Below the pieces are notes generated by a model, which worked only from the letters and a program-made list of their open reading frames with translations, was not told the origin of the DNA and searched no databases. This document shows, piece by piece, positions 19,101 to 29,249 of a stretch of DNA of 64,000 nt. Made by a program: the position numbers and the translations under genes. This stretch comes from Bog-473 sp963753115 (GTDB lineage Bacteria > Actinomycetota > Acidimicrobiia > Acidimicrobiales > RAAP-2), in assembly GCA_963753115.1 (NCBI GenBank), contig CAVWBB010000013.1, positions 248,001 through 312,000 of the forward strand, written 5' to 3'. The stretch's first letter is position 1; the number at the start of each line of letters is the position of its first letter.

Positions 19101-22100
19101 CTCGAAGACCTGCACGACGACGTCGACCCCGCCGGCGACTCCGGCCACGACCTGCAACGTGACCGCTCTCACCAACGGGACCAACTACACCTTCACCGTG
19201 GTCGCCACCAACGCCAGCGGCAACAGTGCGGCCTCGGCGGCCGGCCCCGTCGGCGGCGTGGTCCCCTCGACCACTCCGTCGACACCGTCCGCCCCGACCG
19301 TCGTCGTGGCCGGGCTCAACGGCCAGGCCACCGTGACCTGGACCGCGCCGGGCAATGGCGGCTCCGCCATCACCGGGTACACGCTGACCCCGACACCCGC
19401 CTGCGCCGGCTGCACCGGGCTGACGGCTGCGGCCAGTCCCACCACGGTGAGCGGCTTGACCAACGGGACCAGCTACACCTTCACGCTGGTCGCCACCAAC
19501 GCCAACGGCAACAGTGCGGCGTCGTCGGCCTCGACGGCCGCGGTCGTCGGGATCCCGGCCACACCGGCCGCACCGACCACCACGTCCACGAGCACCGCCG
19601 GGCAGGACTCGGTGTCCTGGACGGCGCCCGCCTCGGCGTCCGGCCCGATCACCGGGTACACGCTCACCCCGTCGCCGGCCTGCGGGGCCTGCACCGGGCT
19701 GACCGTGACGGGTAGCCCGCCTGCGACCTCCACCACGGTGGGCGGTCTGACCGCCGGCACGAGCTACACCTTCACGCTCAAGGCGACCAATGCCTCCGGC
19801 ACGTCCGCCGCCTCGTCGGCCTCCGCCGGCGTGGTGACCGGATCCCCGACGGCACCGACGAACGTGGTGGCCGTGGGTGGCACCCCGGCCGCGAGTGGCG
19901 CCCTCATCGTGACCTGGGCGGCTCCGGCCTCGAGTGGCGTCGGCACCATCACCAGCTACACCGCCACCTCGTCCACGGGCTCGAAGACCTGCACCTCGAC
20001 CTCGACCGCGCCGGCGACACCTGCTCTGACGTGCACGATCACCGGTCTGACCAACGGCACGTCGTACACCGTCACGGTGACGGCGACGAACAGCGCCGGG
20101 TCCGCCTACAAGAGCGTGGCCTCGGCCGCCTCCCCGGCCGCCTTCCCGTCGACGACGTTCGGTGCACCGACCATCGGCACGGCGACCTACGCCGGGAACC
20201 AGTCGGTGACGGTCAAGTGGACCGCCCCCAGCGCGCTGGCCGGGACGCAGCCGCCGCTGACCGGCTACGTCGTGACGCCGTTCATCGGCACGACGGCGCA
20301 GACCCCGCAGACGTTCAACAGCACGGCCACGACCGAGACGGTGACCGGCCTCGCCGCCGGCTCGACCTACTCGTTCTCCGTGCAGGCGATCAACGCCAAC
20401 GGCGCGGGGACCGCGTCGGCGAAGTCGGCCACCGTGGCCGTGACCGGATCGCCGGTGTTCACCTCGGACCCGAGCACCACGTTCACCGAGAACACCGCCG
20501 GGACCTTCAGCGTGACGGCAACCGGCAACTCGGGCATCACGTTCAGCGAGACCGGTTCGCTGCCGTCCGGGGTCACGCTCGGCCCCGACGGCACCTGGCC
20601 GGTACCCCGGCCTTCGGGACCGCTGGCAGCTACCCGATCACCATCACGGCGACGGACACCAGCTCCAACACGTCCACCCAGGCCTTCACGCTCACGGTGA
20701 CGGGTGTGGCGCCGGTGTTCACCTCGGCCGCGGCCACCTCGTTCGCCGAGGACACGGCCGGCACCTTCGCCGTCACGGCATCTGGTGACGTCCCGATCAG
20801 TTTCACCGAAACCGGGTCTCTGCCTTCCGGCGTGTCCCTGGGCACCGACGGCACCCTGGCCGGCACCCCGGCCTTCGGGACGCGCCGGGAGCTACCCGAT
20901 CACCATCACGGCGACCGACGCCAACTCGAACACCGCGACGCAGGCCTTCACGCTTGACGGTGACGGCGACCGGGCCCTCCATCACCTCGGGCGCCTCGAC
21001 GACGTTCGCCGAGAGGCACGGCGGGGACCTTCTCGGTCACGGCGACGGGCGACACCCCGATCACCTTCACCGAGACCGGGACCCTGCCCTCAGGCGTGTC
21101 CCTGGGCACCGACGGCACCTTGGCGGGCACGCCCGCCCTCGGGACCGCGGGCAGCTACCCGATCACCATCACGGCGACCGACGCCAACACCGCGACCACG
21201 ACCCAGGCCTTCACCTTGACGGTGACGGCGACCGGACCGGCATTCACCTCGGGCGCCTCGACGACGTTCGCCGAGAACACGGCCGGGACCTTCTCGGTCA
21301 CGGCGACGGGTGACGCCCCGATCAGCTTCAGCGAGGCCGGGACCCTGCCTTCTGGCGTGTCCCTGGGCACCGACGGCACCCTGGCCGGCACGCCGGCCTT
21401 CGCCACGGCCGGGAGCTACCCGATCACCATCACGGCGACCGACGCCAACTCGAACACCACGACCCAGGACTTCACCCTGACGGTGTCGGCCACGGCGCCG
21501 GTGTTCACCTCGAACGCATCGATCTCGTTCGCTGAGAACACGGCCGGGACCTTCGCGGTCACGGCGAACGGTGACACCCCGATCAGCTTCACCGAGACCG
21601 GCGACCTGCCCTCTGGCGTGTCCCTGGGCACCGACGGCACCCTGGCCGGCACGCCGGCCCTCGGGAGCTCCGGGAGCTACCCGATCACCATCACGGCGAC
21701 GGATGCCAACGCGAACACGTCGACCCAGGCCTTCACCTTGACGGTGGCCGCTTCGGTGCCTGTCTTCACCTCGGGCGCCTCGACGACGTTCGCCGAGAAC
21801 ACGGCGGGCACCTTCTCCGTCACGGCGACGGGCGACACCCCGATCACCTACGCCGAAGACCGGGACCCTGCCTTCGGGCGTGACCCTCGGCACCGACGGC
21901 ACCCTGGCCGGCACCCCGGCCTTCGGGACGGCCGGGAGCTACCCGATCACCATCACGGCGACCGGACGCCAACTCGAACACCGCGACCCAGTCCTTCACC
22001 TTGACGGTGACGGCGACCGGGCCCTCCATCACCTCGGGCGCCTCGACGACGTTCGCCGAGTCGACGGCGGGGACCTTCAACGTGACGGCGATCGGGGACG

Positions 22101-24251
22101 CCCCGATCGGCTTCACCGAGACCGGAGCCCTGCCCACGGGGGTCACGTTGGCCGCCAACGGCACCCTGTCGGGCACGCCCGCTGCTGGATCTGCGGGGAG
22201 CTACCCGATCACCATCACGGCGACCGACGCCAACACCACGACGGCCACCCAGGCCTTCACCCTGACGGTGTCGGCCACCGGACCGGTCGTTCACCTCGGG
22301 CGCCTCGACGACGTTCGCCGAGAACACGGCGGGCACCTTCTCCGTCACGGCGACGGGCGACAACCCGATCGGCTTCACCGAGAGCGGGACCCTGCCCTCG
22401 GGCGTCTCCCTGGGCAGCGACGGCACCCTGGCCGGTACCCCGGCCTTCGGGACCGCCGGCAGCTACCCGATGACCATCACGGCGACCGACGCCAACTCGA
22501 ACACCACGACACAGGCCTTCACCTTGACGGTGTCGGCAACGGGACCGACCTTCACCTCGGGCACGTCGAAGACGTTCGCCGAGACGACGGCAGGCACCTT
22601 CTCCGTCACGGCGACGGGTGATGGCCCCTTCACCTACACGAAGACCGGGACCTTGCCTTCGGGCGTGACCCTGGCCACCGACGGCACCCTTTCGGGCACG
22701 CCGGGCTACGGGACCGCCGGGAGCTACCCGATCACCATCACGGCGACCGACGCCAACACCAAGACGGCCACGCAGGCCTTCACCCTGACGGTGACGGCGA
22801 CCGGACCGGTGTTCACCTCGGGCGCCACGACCTCGTTCGCCGAGGCGCACGCGGGGAACTTCGCGGTCACGGCGAACGGGGACGCCCCGATCACCTACTC
22901 GAAGACCGGAGCCCTGCCCACGGGTGTGACGTTGGCGAGTAACGGCACCCTGGGCGGCACACCGGCCTTCGGCACGGCCGGGAGCTACCCGATCACCATC
23001 ACGGCGACCGACGCCAACACCAAGACGGCCACCCAGGCCTTCACCCTGACGGTGACGGCGACCGGGCCTTCCATCACGTCGGCGGCGGCGGCAACCTTCA
23101 CAGCCGCCACGTGCCAACACGTTCACCGTGACGGCGAACGGGGACACCCCGATCACGCTTCACGGAGACCGGGCCGCTGCCTTCGGGGGTCGGCCTGGCC
23201 ACCAACGGCACCCTGTCGGGCACGCCGGCCGCCGGGACGCAGGGGACCTACCCGATCACCATCACGGCGACGGACACCCACTCCAGCACCGCGACCCAGG
23301 CCTTCACCCTCACGGTCGGCACCAACCCGCCGACCACGGCGGTGATCGCGCCCTCGAACAATGCGACCGTGAGTGGGACCGCCTCGACGCTCGACGCGTC
23401 TGGCCACCGCGGCAGCAGTCGGGCGCGACCATCAGCAAGGTGCAGTTCGTGCTGACCGGGGGGACGTTCAACAAGACGGTGCTCGGGACGGCTACCGCCA
23501 CCATCTACGGCTACGTGTACTCGTGGAACACCGTCGGCGTGCCGAACGGGGCCTACACGCGTGCAGAGCCTCGCCACCGACAGCGCCGGGAACACGGCGT
23601 ACAGCGCCGGGATCACGGTGACGGTCAGCAACGCCCCGCCGACCACGGCGGTGATCGTGCCTTCGAACAACGCGACGGTGAGTGGGACCGCCTCGACGCT
23701 CGACGCATCTGGCCACGGCGCAGCCAGTCGGGCATGACCATCAGCAAGGTCCAGTTCGTGCTGACCGGGGGGACGTTCAACAAGACGGTGCTCGGGACGG
23801 GTTCGGCCACCATCTACGGGTACGTGTACTCGTGGAACACCGTCGGCGTGCCGAACGGGACCTACACCCTGCAGAGCCTGGCCACCGACAGCGCCGGGAA
23901 CACGGCCTACAGCGCCGGGATCACGGTGACGGTGAGCAACGCCCCGCCGACGACGGCCGTGATCGTGCCCGTCGAACAATGCGACCGTGAGCGGGACCGC
24001 CTCGACGCTCGACGCTCTGGCCACCGCAGCTGCAGTCGGGCGCGACCATCAGCAAGGTGCAGTTCGTGCTGACCGGGGGGACGTTCAACAAGACCGTGAT
24101 CGGGACGGCGACCGCCACCATTTACGGCTACGTGTACTCCTGGAACACGACCAGCGTGCCGAACGGGACCTACACGCGTGCAGAGCCTCGCCACCGACAG
24201 CGTCGGGAACACGGCGTACAGCGCCGGGATCACGGTTAAGGTCAGCAACTA
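16122..24251 (+). pseudogene. Giant fibronectin-III/Ig-repeat surface protein, about 26 frame breaks
   Basis: Joined across frames, this is one secreted protein of roughly 2,700 residues. Order: basic start, signal segment (LFASFVLVLSAF, ending TPAFA near residue 60), a unique N-terminal region with GSxxxTxxxPITAG-type repeats, an IPT-like VQITGTGF segment near 17.8 kb, about seven fibronectin type III domains (VSWTAPASNGG, ITGYTVT, LTNGTSYTFTV) to 20.4 kb, about nine putative-Ig domains (FTETGSLPSGV, YPITITATD) to 23.3 kb, then three ~305-bp Ig-like repeats ending VTVSN. No C-terminal anchor is visible. Frame changes occur near 16265, 16624, 17083, 17375, 17530, 17624, 17700, 17756, 18691, 19071, 20597, 20883, 20955, 21017, 21856, 21963, 22291, 23116, 23158, 23400-23415, 23560, 23725, 23971 and 24035. 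Domains on each side stay intact. Likely an adhesin or matrix protein. Confidence 0.75.
23325..24251 (+). repeat. Three near-identical ~305-bp coding repeats
   Basis: Three consecutive copies (starting near 23330, 23635 and 23940) encode the same Ig-like unit: PPTTAVI(A/V)PSNNATVSGTASTLDA, then ISKVQFVLTGGTFNKTV and GYVYSWNT. DNA identity is high enough to suggest recent duplication or gene conversion. Small indels recur at the same places in different copies. Confidence 0.85.
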
Positions 24252-24378
24252 GGGAGTTCCTGTCGCAGCGGCGTGAGCTCCCTGGGGTCCTGTGGCCCCG
24301 GGGAGCTCTACGTCGTTCTTGCGATGTCCTGCCTCTCTGCGCCGTCAGTCCGAGCCGGCGATCGACCGAGGAGATGTT

Positions 24379-25478
24379 GTGCGAAGGTCGTTAGTGGTCC
24401 TCATGTTGGCGTTGGCTGCAACACTCGCAGCGTGCGGGAGTTCGTCGCCTTCGTCGTCCTCGTCGACCTCGTCGACCTCGCCTCGTCGACGGCCGCCCAC
24501 GTCACCTCCCGGCACACCGTGGCCGGAGTGGACCAGCTCACGTCGATTTCGTGTCCGACGGCGACGCTGTGTGAGGCCGTCGGCTCGAACGCACTGAACG
24601 GCGCAGGGGTCGTCGTGACGATCACCAAGGGGACGCCCGGCGCGCCGCACGTCGTGAACGGGGCGAAGTCGCTCCTCTCGGTCTCGTGCCCCACCTCGAC
24701 CAGCTGCGAGGCCGTGGGCGTCGGTGGCGGCCACGGTGTGGTCGTGCCGATCACGGGAGGCACTCCCGGCACGCCGGCGGTGGTCCAGGGCGTGACGACG
24801 CTGCAGACGGTCTCGTGCTCCTCGGCGACGGCCTGCGTGGCCGGAGGGCGGGGCACTCGACAGCGGCGCCGTCTCGACCGGGACGGCCGTGCACGGGGTG
24901 TTCGCCACCACCTCCGTCAACGCCATCGACTGCCCCGGCACGAGCTGCACCAGCGTGGCCTCGACCTCCAACGGGAAGTACAACGACGTGCTCGTCCCCG
25001 TCACCGCGGGGACCCCCGGTACGTTCCGGGTCGTTCCTCCCGGCACCTCGACGTTCAGCGCCATCGCCTGCGCGACCGCCGCCAGCTGTGTCGTGGTGGG
25101 CCGCGGCGTGCACGACGTCAAGGGAAAGAACACGCCCGAGGCGGTGGTGCTCACCGTGAACGGCGGGAAGCCCGGGCATTTGGTCGGGGTCACCGACTCC
25201 GCCGCACTGCTCCTGCAGGCTGTGGCCTGTCGTCCCGGGAGCAGCGACTGCGTCGCTGTCGGCACCAAGGGATCTGCTTCGTCGGGTGCGACGGCCTCGC
25301 AGCATGGTGCCTTCCTGAGCATCGCCGGGGGAGTACCGGGGTCGCTGCAGTCCGTGGCCGGGCCCGCCGGTTGCGCTGACTGGTGTCGCGTGTCCCACGG
25401 CCGAGCACGTGCGAGGCGGTCGGCGACGCCGGCAGCGGCGGAGCCGCCGCCGTCGTCGTGACGCTGTCGACTTCCTGA
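24379..25478 (+). pseudogene. Lipoprotein with SCPTxxxCEAVG repeats, four frame breaks
   Basis: From GTG 24379 (AGGAG upstream) the product reads RRSLVVLMLALAATLAACGSS, a lipobox with the lipidated Cys at about residue 20, then a Ser/Thr linker. The rest is a chain of about six repeats of roughly 45 residues: (S/A)C(P/S)(T/S)xxxCxAVG followed by a strand with GxVVVTITxGTPGxP. This looks like a beta-propeller or other repeat fold with paired cysteines, found in actinobacterial surface proteins. Breaks near 24484, 24848, 25368 and 25402 must be corrected to read to the final VVVTLSTS. Function unknown; it follows the giant protein in the same direction. Confidence 0.7.
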
Positions 25479-25505
25479 GTCGCTCGGGCGGACCGCCCGT
25501 CGAGT

Positions 25506-26157
25506 TCAGGGAGCGAAGCGGACGGACAACCTCCCGAGCGGCCCGAACGAGACGTCGAGCTCGTCGCCCGGGGCGACGGCGACCGGGGCCACGACGGACC
25601 CGGCGATGATCCGGTCGCCCGGCTGCGAGCGCGGCGCCGTGGGCCGCCACGTAGGAGCGCACGAACAGCAGGGTCGCCGCCGGGTCCTCCGTGAGCGCAC
25701 CTTCGGCCACGACGTCACCGGCCCTGGTCACCGTGGCGACCATGGCCCACGGGTCGACCCCCGGGACCTCGTCTCCGAAGATCACGCCGCGGTGACAGAT
25801 GTTGCCGGCGAGGACGGGCTCGATGTCGTCGAAGGAGATGTCGAGGTCCACCAGCTCGAGGGCAGGCGCCAGCCCCGCCACCGCACCGTCGTCCCCGACC
25901 CGGACCGCCACCTCGACCTCGACCGCCGGTGCGCCCCACCCGGCCAGCGACACCGTGGCCCCGTCCGCAGACACCCCGGTGTCGAGCAGGTACCCCACGA
26001 CGGGTTCGCTCAGGCCGAAGTGCTCCTGGATGGCCGGCGTGTTGAAGCCGATCTTCCATCCCACCGGCATCGCCCCGGCCGCCAGCGCGGCGTCCCGATC
26101 GGCCAGCATGGCGCGCATGCCGCGGGAGACGGAGGCCGCGGTGTCCTGGTCAGCCAT
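25506..26157 (-). pseudogene. 2-keto-4-pentenoate hydratase family (FAH-like), one frameshift
   Basis: About 216 residues when one extra base at about 25617-25622 is removed. The N-terminal segment GWKIGFNTPAIQEHFGLSEPVVGYL and the VEVEVAVRV strand with metal-binding carboxylates are typical of the hydratase/decarboxylase branch of the fumarylacetoacetase fold, which acts on 2-hydroxydienoates from aromatic catabolism. The second frame supplies GDRIIAGSVVAPVAVAPGDEL to the stop. The ATG at 26157 is chosen over a frame opening 12 codons earlier. It stands alone; no other catabolic gene is near. Confidence 0.8.
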
Positions 26158-26431
26158 CCGGCGAGTCTCGCGCCGGCGGCCTGCCGGGGCCACAAGAGGT
26201 CAGGGCGGCTGGGTCCGGCGGGACCGAGCCCGGCCGCCCTGATGGGCCTGGTCGGTGGCGGTGCGGTGGCCATCCCGGCTCGATTCGGGCCGCAGACGAG
26301 CCTGAGGCGAGGCGGCCAGGGAGTAGGATGAGGGTTCGTCGGCGTGTCGGCCCGGCGTTCGCAAGAGTCGCAAACATGCCGGTGTGGTTCGTGAGCCGTA
26401 CCGGCCCCACGAATGCCGGAGGGCGAGCACA

Positions 26432-27595
26432 TTGGCTGAGATCGAGATCGGCATCTTCAAGTCAGGCCGGCAGGCCTACGGATTCGACGACATCGCCATC
26501 GTCCCGAGCCGGCGGACCCGGGACCCCGAGGACGTCGACGTCTCCTGGGAGATCGATGCCTACCGCTTCGAGCTGCCCCTGCTGGGCGCGGCGATGGACG
26601 GGGTCATCAGCCCGGCGACCGCCATCGAGCTGGGCAAGCTGGGTGGCCTGGGGGTCCTGAACCTCGAGGGTCTGTGGACCCGTTACGAGGACCCGACCCC
26701 GCTGTTCGACGAGATCCGCGAGCTCGACGACGACAAGGCAACGGCCCGCATGCAGCAGATGTACCAGGAGCCGATCATCCCCGAGCTGGTCACGGCCCGC
26801 ATCAAGCAGATGAAGGAGGCCGGCATCACGACGGCGGCCTCGGTGACCCCTCAGCGCACCGAGTCCCTGGCCCAGGCCTGCCTCGCCGCCGAGCTCGACA
26901 TCCTGGTGATCCAGGGGACGGTGGTCTCGGCCGAGCACGTCTCGAAGACCTCCGAGCCGCTCAACCTGAAGCGCTTCATCCGTGAGTTCGACATCCCGGT
27001 GATCGTGGGGGGCTGCGCCTCGTACCAGGCCGGCCTCCATCTCATGCGCACCGGCGCCGTCGGTGTCCTCGTCGGCGTCGGACCGGGCAACGCCTGCACC
27101 ACCCGCGGCGTCCTCGGGCTGGGCGTTCCCCAGGCCACCGCCATTGCCGACGTGGCCGGCGCCCGCATGCGCCACCTCGACGAGACCGGCGTCTACGTCC
27201 ACGTGATCGCCGACGGCGGCATGTCCAAGGGCGGGGACGTTGCCAAGGCCATCGCCTGCGGCGCCGACGCCGTCATGCTCGGCTCGCCGCTGTCGTCCGC
27301 GGTCGAGGCGCCGGCCCGCGGCTTCCACTGGGGCATGGCGACCTTCCACCCGACGCTGCCCCGAGGCGCCCGCGTGCGCACGTCGGTTCGGGGGAGCCTG
27401 CGCGAGATCCTCTACGGCCCCGCCCACGAGAACGACGGCCGCATGAACCTCTTCGGTGCGCTGAAGACGGCGATGGCGACGTGCGGCTACGAGACGGTCA
27501 AGGAGTTCCAGAAGGCCGAGGTCATGGTCGCCCCGTCGCTGCAGACCGAAGGGAAGTTCTTCCAGCGCTCCCAGGGCGTGGGGATGGGTCACTGA
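26432..27595 (+). CDS. guaB3: GuaB3-family IMP dehydrogenase-related protein
   Basis: About 387-residue TIM-barrel protein of the IMPDH/GMPR family that lacks CBS domains, matching the actinobacterial GuaB3 group. Conserved segments are FDDIAIVPSRRTRDPEDV, LGKLGGLGVLNLEGLW, GVGPGNACTTRGVLG with the catalytic Cys, and IADGGMSKGGDVAKAIACGADAVMLG. A TTG start at 26432 is chosen: GGAGG lies 9 bases before it and the family begins AEIEIG; a GTG frame opening at 26384 lacks this support. guaA follows 19 bases later, linking it to guanine nucleotide synthesis. Confidence 0.9.
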   Translation: MAEIEIGIFKSGRQAYGFDDIAIVPSRRTRDPEDVDVSWEIDAYRFELPLLGAAMDGVISPATAIELGKLGGLGVLNLEGLWTRYEDPTPLFDEIRELDDDKATARMQQMYQEPIIPELVTARIKQMKEAGITTAASVTPQRTESLAQACLAAELDILVIQGTVVSAEHVSKTSEPLNLKRFIREFDIPVIVGGCASYQAGLHLMRTGAVGVLVGVGPGNACTTRGVLGLGVPQATAIADVAGARMRHLDETGVYVHVIADGGMSKGGDVAKAIACGADAVMLGSPLSSAVEAPARGFHWGMATFHPTLPRGARVRTSVRGSLREILYGPAHENDGRMNLFGALKTAMATCGYETVKEFQKAEVMVAPSLQTEGKFFQRSQGVGMGH

Positions 27596-27614
27596 CCTCC
27601 ATGGGCATGCGTCG

Positions 27615-29249
27615 GTGACGACCGACACGATCCTCGTCGTCGACTTCGGCGCGCAGTACGCCCGCCTGATCGCCCGCCGGGTGCGCGAGGCGCACGTCTA
27701 TTCGGAGATCGTCGCGCCGACGATCTCGCTCGCCGAGATCAAGGCCCGCGCCCCGAAGGGCATCATCTTCAGCGGCGGGCCCAAGTCGGTCTACGAGTCC
27801 CCGGCTCCGTCCATCGACGCCGGCGTCTACGAGCTGGGTATCCCGATCCTCGGCCTCTGCTACGGCGCCCAGCTGATGGCGCTCCAGCTCGGAGGCACGG
27901 TCTCGCGCACCGGCCAGGGCGAATACGGGCGCACCGAGCTGACCCAGAGCGGCACCTCACCCCTGTGCCCGGACTGGCCGGCGACATCGAGCGTGTGGAT
28001 GAGCCACGGCGACGCCATCACCGCCGTGCCCGAGGGCTTCACCCCGAGCGCCACGAGCGCCGGCGCTCCGGTGGCGGCCATGCACGACTCCGAGCGTCGC
28101 CTCTTCGGCCTGCAGTTCCACCCCGAGGTCGTGCACACCGACCGGGGCAGCGAGATCTTCGACCACTTCCTCATCGACGTGTGCGGCTGCCTCCCGGGGT
28201 GGACGCATGTCTCCATCATCGAGCAGCAGGTGGCGGCCGTGCAGGCCCAGGTGGGAAGCGACCGGGTGTTGTGCGCGCTGAGCGGTGGCGTGGATTCCGC
28301 CGTGGCGGCGGCCCTGGTGCACAAGGCGGTCGGCGACCAGCTCACGTGCGTCTTCGTCGACACCGGCTTGATGCGCGCCGGCGAGGCCGATCAGGTCGAG
28401 GACACGTTCCGTCGCCAGTTCAAGATGGACCTCGTCCACGTGAAGGCGGCCGACCGCTACTTCGCCGCGCTGGCCGGCGTGACCGACCCCGAGGCCAAGC
28501 GCAAGATCATCGGCGAGCTCTTCATCCGGATCTTCGAGGAGGTGGCACGCGATCTCGGCGCCGGCTCGGAGAGCGCAGGGTCCGCCGCCGGCGTCGCCTC
28601 GGGTGCCGCCGCCTCGGGCACGGCCGCACCGGGCATCGACGCCGCGACCGGTACCGGTGAGGGCCCGCGCTTCCTGGTCCAGGGCACGCTCTACCCCGAT
28701 GTCATCGAGTCGGGGAGTGACACCGCCGCCAACATCAAGTCGCACCACAACGTCGGCGGCCTGCCCGACGACCTCGCCTTCGATCTGGTCGAGCCGCTCC
28801 GCCTCCTGTTCAAGGACGAGGTGCGCGCCGTCGGCGAGGAGCTCGGCCTGCCGCACGAGATCGTGTGGCGCCAGCCCTTCCCCGGCCCGGGCCTCGGCGT
28901 GCGCATCATCGGCGAGGTGACGCCAGAGCGCGCCGAGATCCTGCGCAATGCCGACGCGGTGGTCGTCGAGGAGATCCGCCGGGCCGGCCTCTACCGCGAA
29001 CTGTGGCAGAGCTTCGCCGTCATGCCGGCCGTGCGCACCGTCGGGGTGATGGGCGACGGACGCACCTACGCCTACCCGGTCGTGATCCGGGCCGTCACCA
29101 GTGACGACGCCATGACGGCGGATTGGGCCCGGCTGCCCTACGACCTGGTCGAGCGCATCGCCTCCCGCATCATCAACGAAGTGGAGGGCGTGAACCGGGT
29201 GGCACTCGACGTGACGTCGAAGCCGCCCGGGACCATCGAGTGGGAGTGA
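27615..29249 (+). CDS. guaA: GMP synthase (glutamine-hydrolysing)
   Basis: Converts XMP to GMP with glutamine and ATP. The class I amidotransferase domain has GLCYGAQ with the nucleophile at about Cys82, and FHPEV. The ATP-pyrophosphatase domain has the PP-loop ALSGGVDSA near residue 222. The C-terminal dimer domain ends KPPGTIEWE, the normal terminus. At 544 residues it is a little longer than usual because an Ala/Gly/Ser-rich stretch of about 35 residues (about 315-350) interrupts the segment before FLVQGTLYPDVIESG. GTG start; the pcrA start overlaps its stop. Confidence 0.96.
   Translation: MTTDTILVVDFGAQYARLIARRVREAHVYSEIVAPTISLAEIKARAPKGIIFSGGPKSVYESPAPSIDAGVYELGIPILGLCYGAQLMALQLGGTVSRTGQGEYGRTELTQSGTSPLCPDWPATSSVWMSHGDAITAVPEGFTPSATSAGAPVAAMHDSERRLFGLQFHPEVVHTDRGSEIFDHFLIDVCGCLPGWTHVSIIEQQVAAVQAQVGSDRVLCALSGGVDSAVAAALVHKAVGDQLTCVFVDTGLMRAGEADQVEDTFRRQFKMDLVHVKAADRYFAALAGVTDPEAKRKIIGELFIRIFEEVARDLGAGSESAGSAAGVASGAAASGTAAPGIDAATGTGEGPRFLVQGTLYPDVIESGSDTAANIKSHHNVGGLPDDLAFDLVEPLRLLFKDEVRAVGEELGLPHEIVWRQPFPGPGLGVRIIGEVTPERAEILRNADAVVVEEIRRAGLYRELWQSFAVMPAVRTVGVMGDGRTYAYPVVIRAVTSDDAMTADWARLPYDLVERIASRIINEVEGVNRVALDVTSKPPGTIEWE

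Noticed and set aside
20803..23156. Many overlapping minus-strand frames in the Ig-repeat region
   Set aside because: They repeat the same Gly/Arg-rich antisense pattern of the repeats and carry no signal, start site or family match.
16122..24251. Programmed ribosomal frameshifting as the cause of the breaks
   Set aside because: There are about 26 sites with no common slippery sequence and mixed direction; no known system uses so many.
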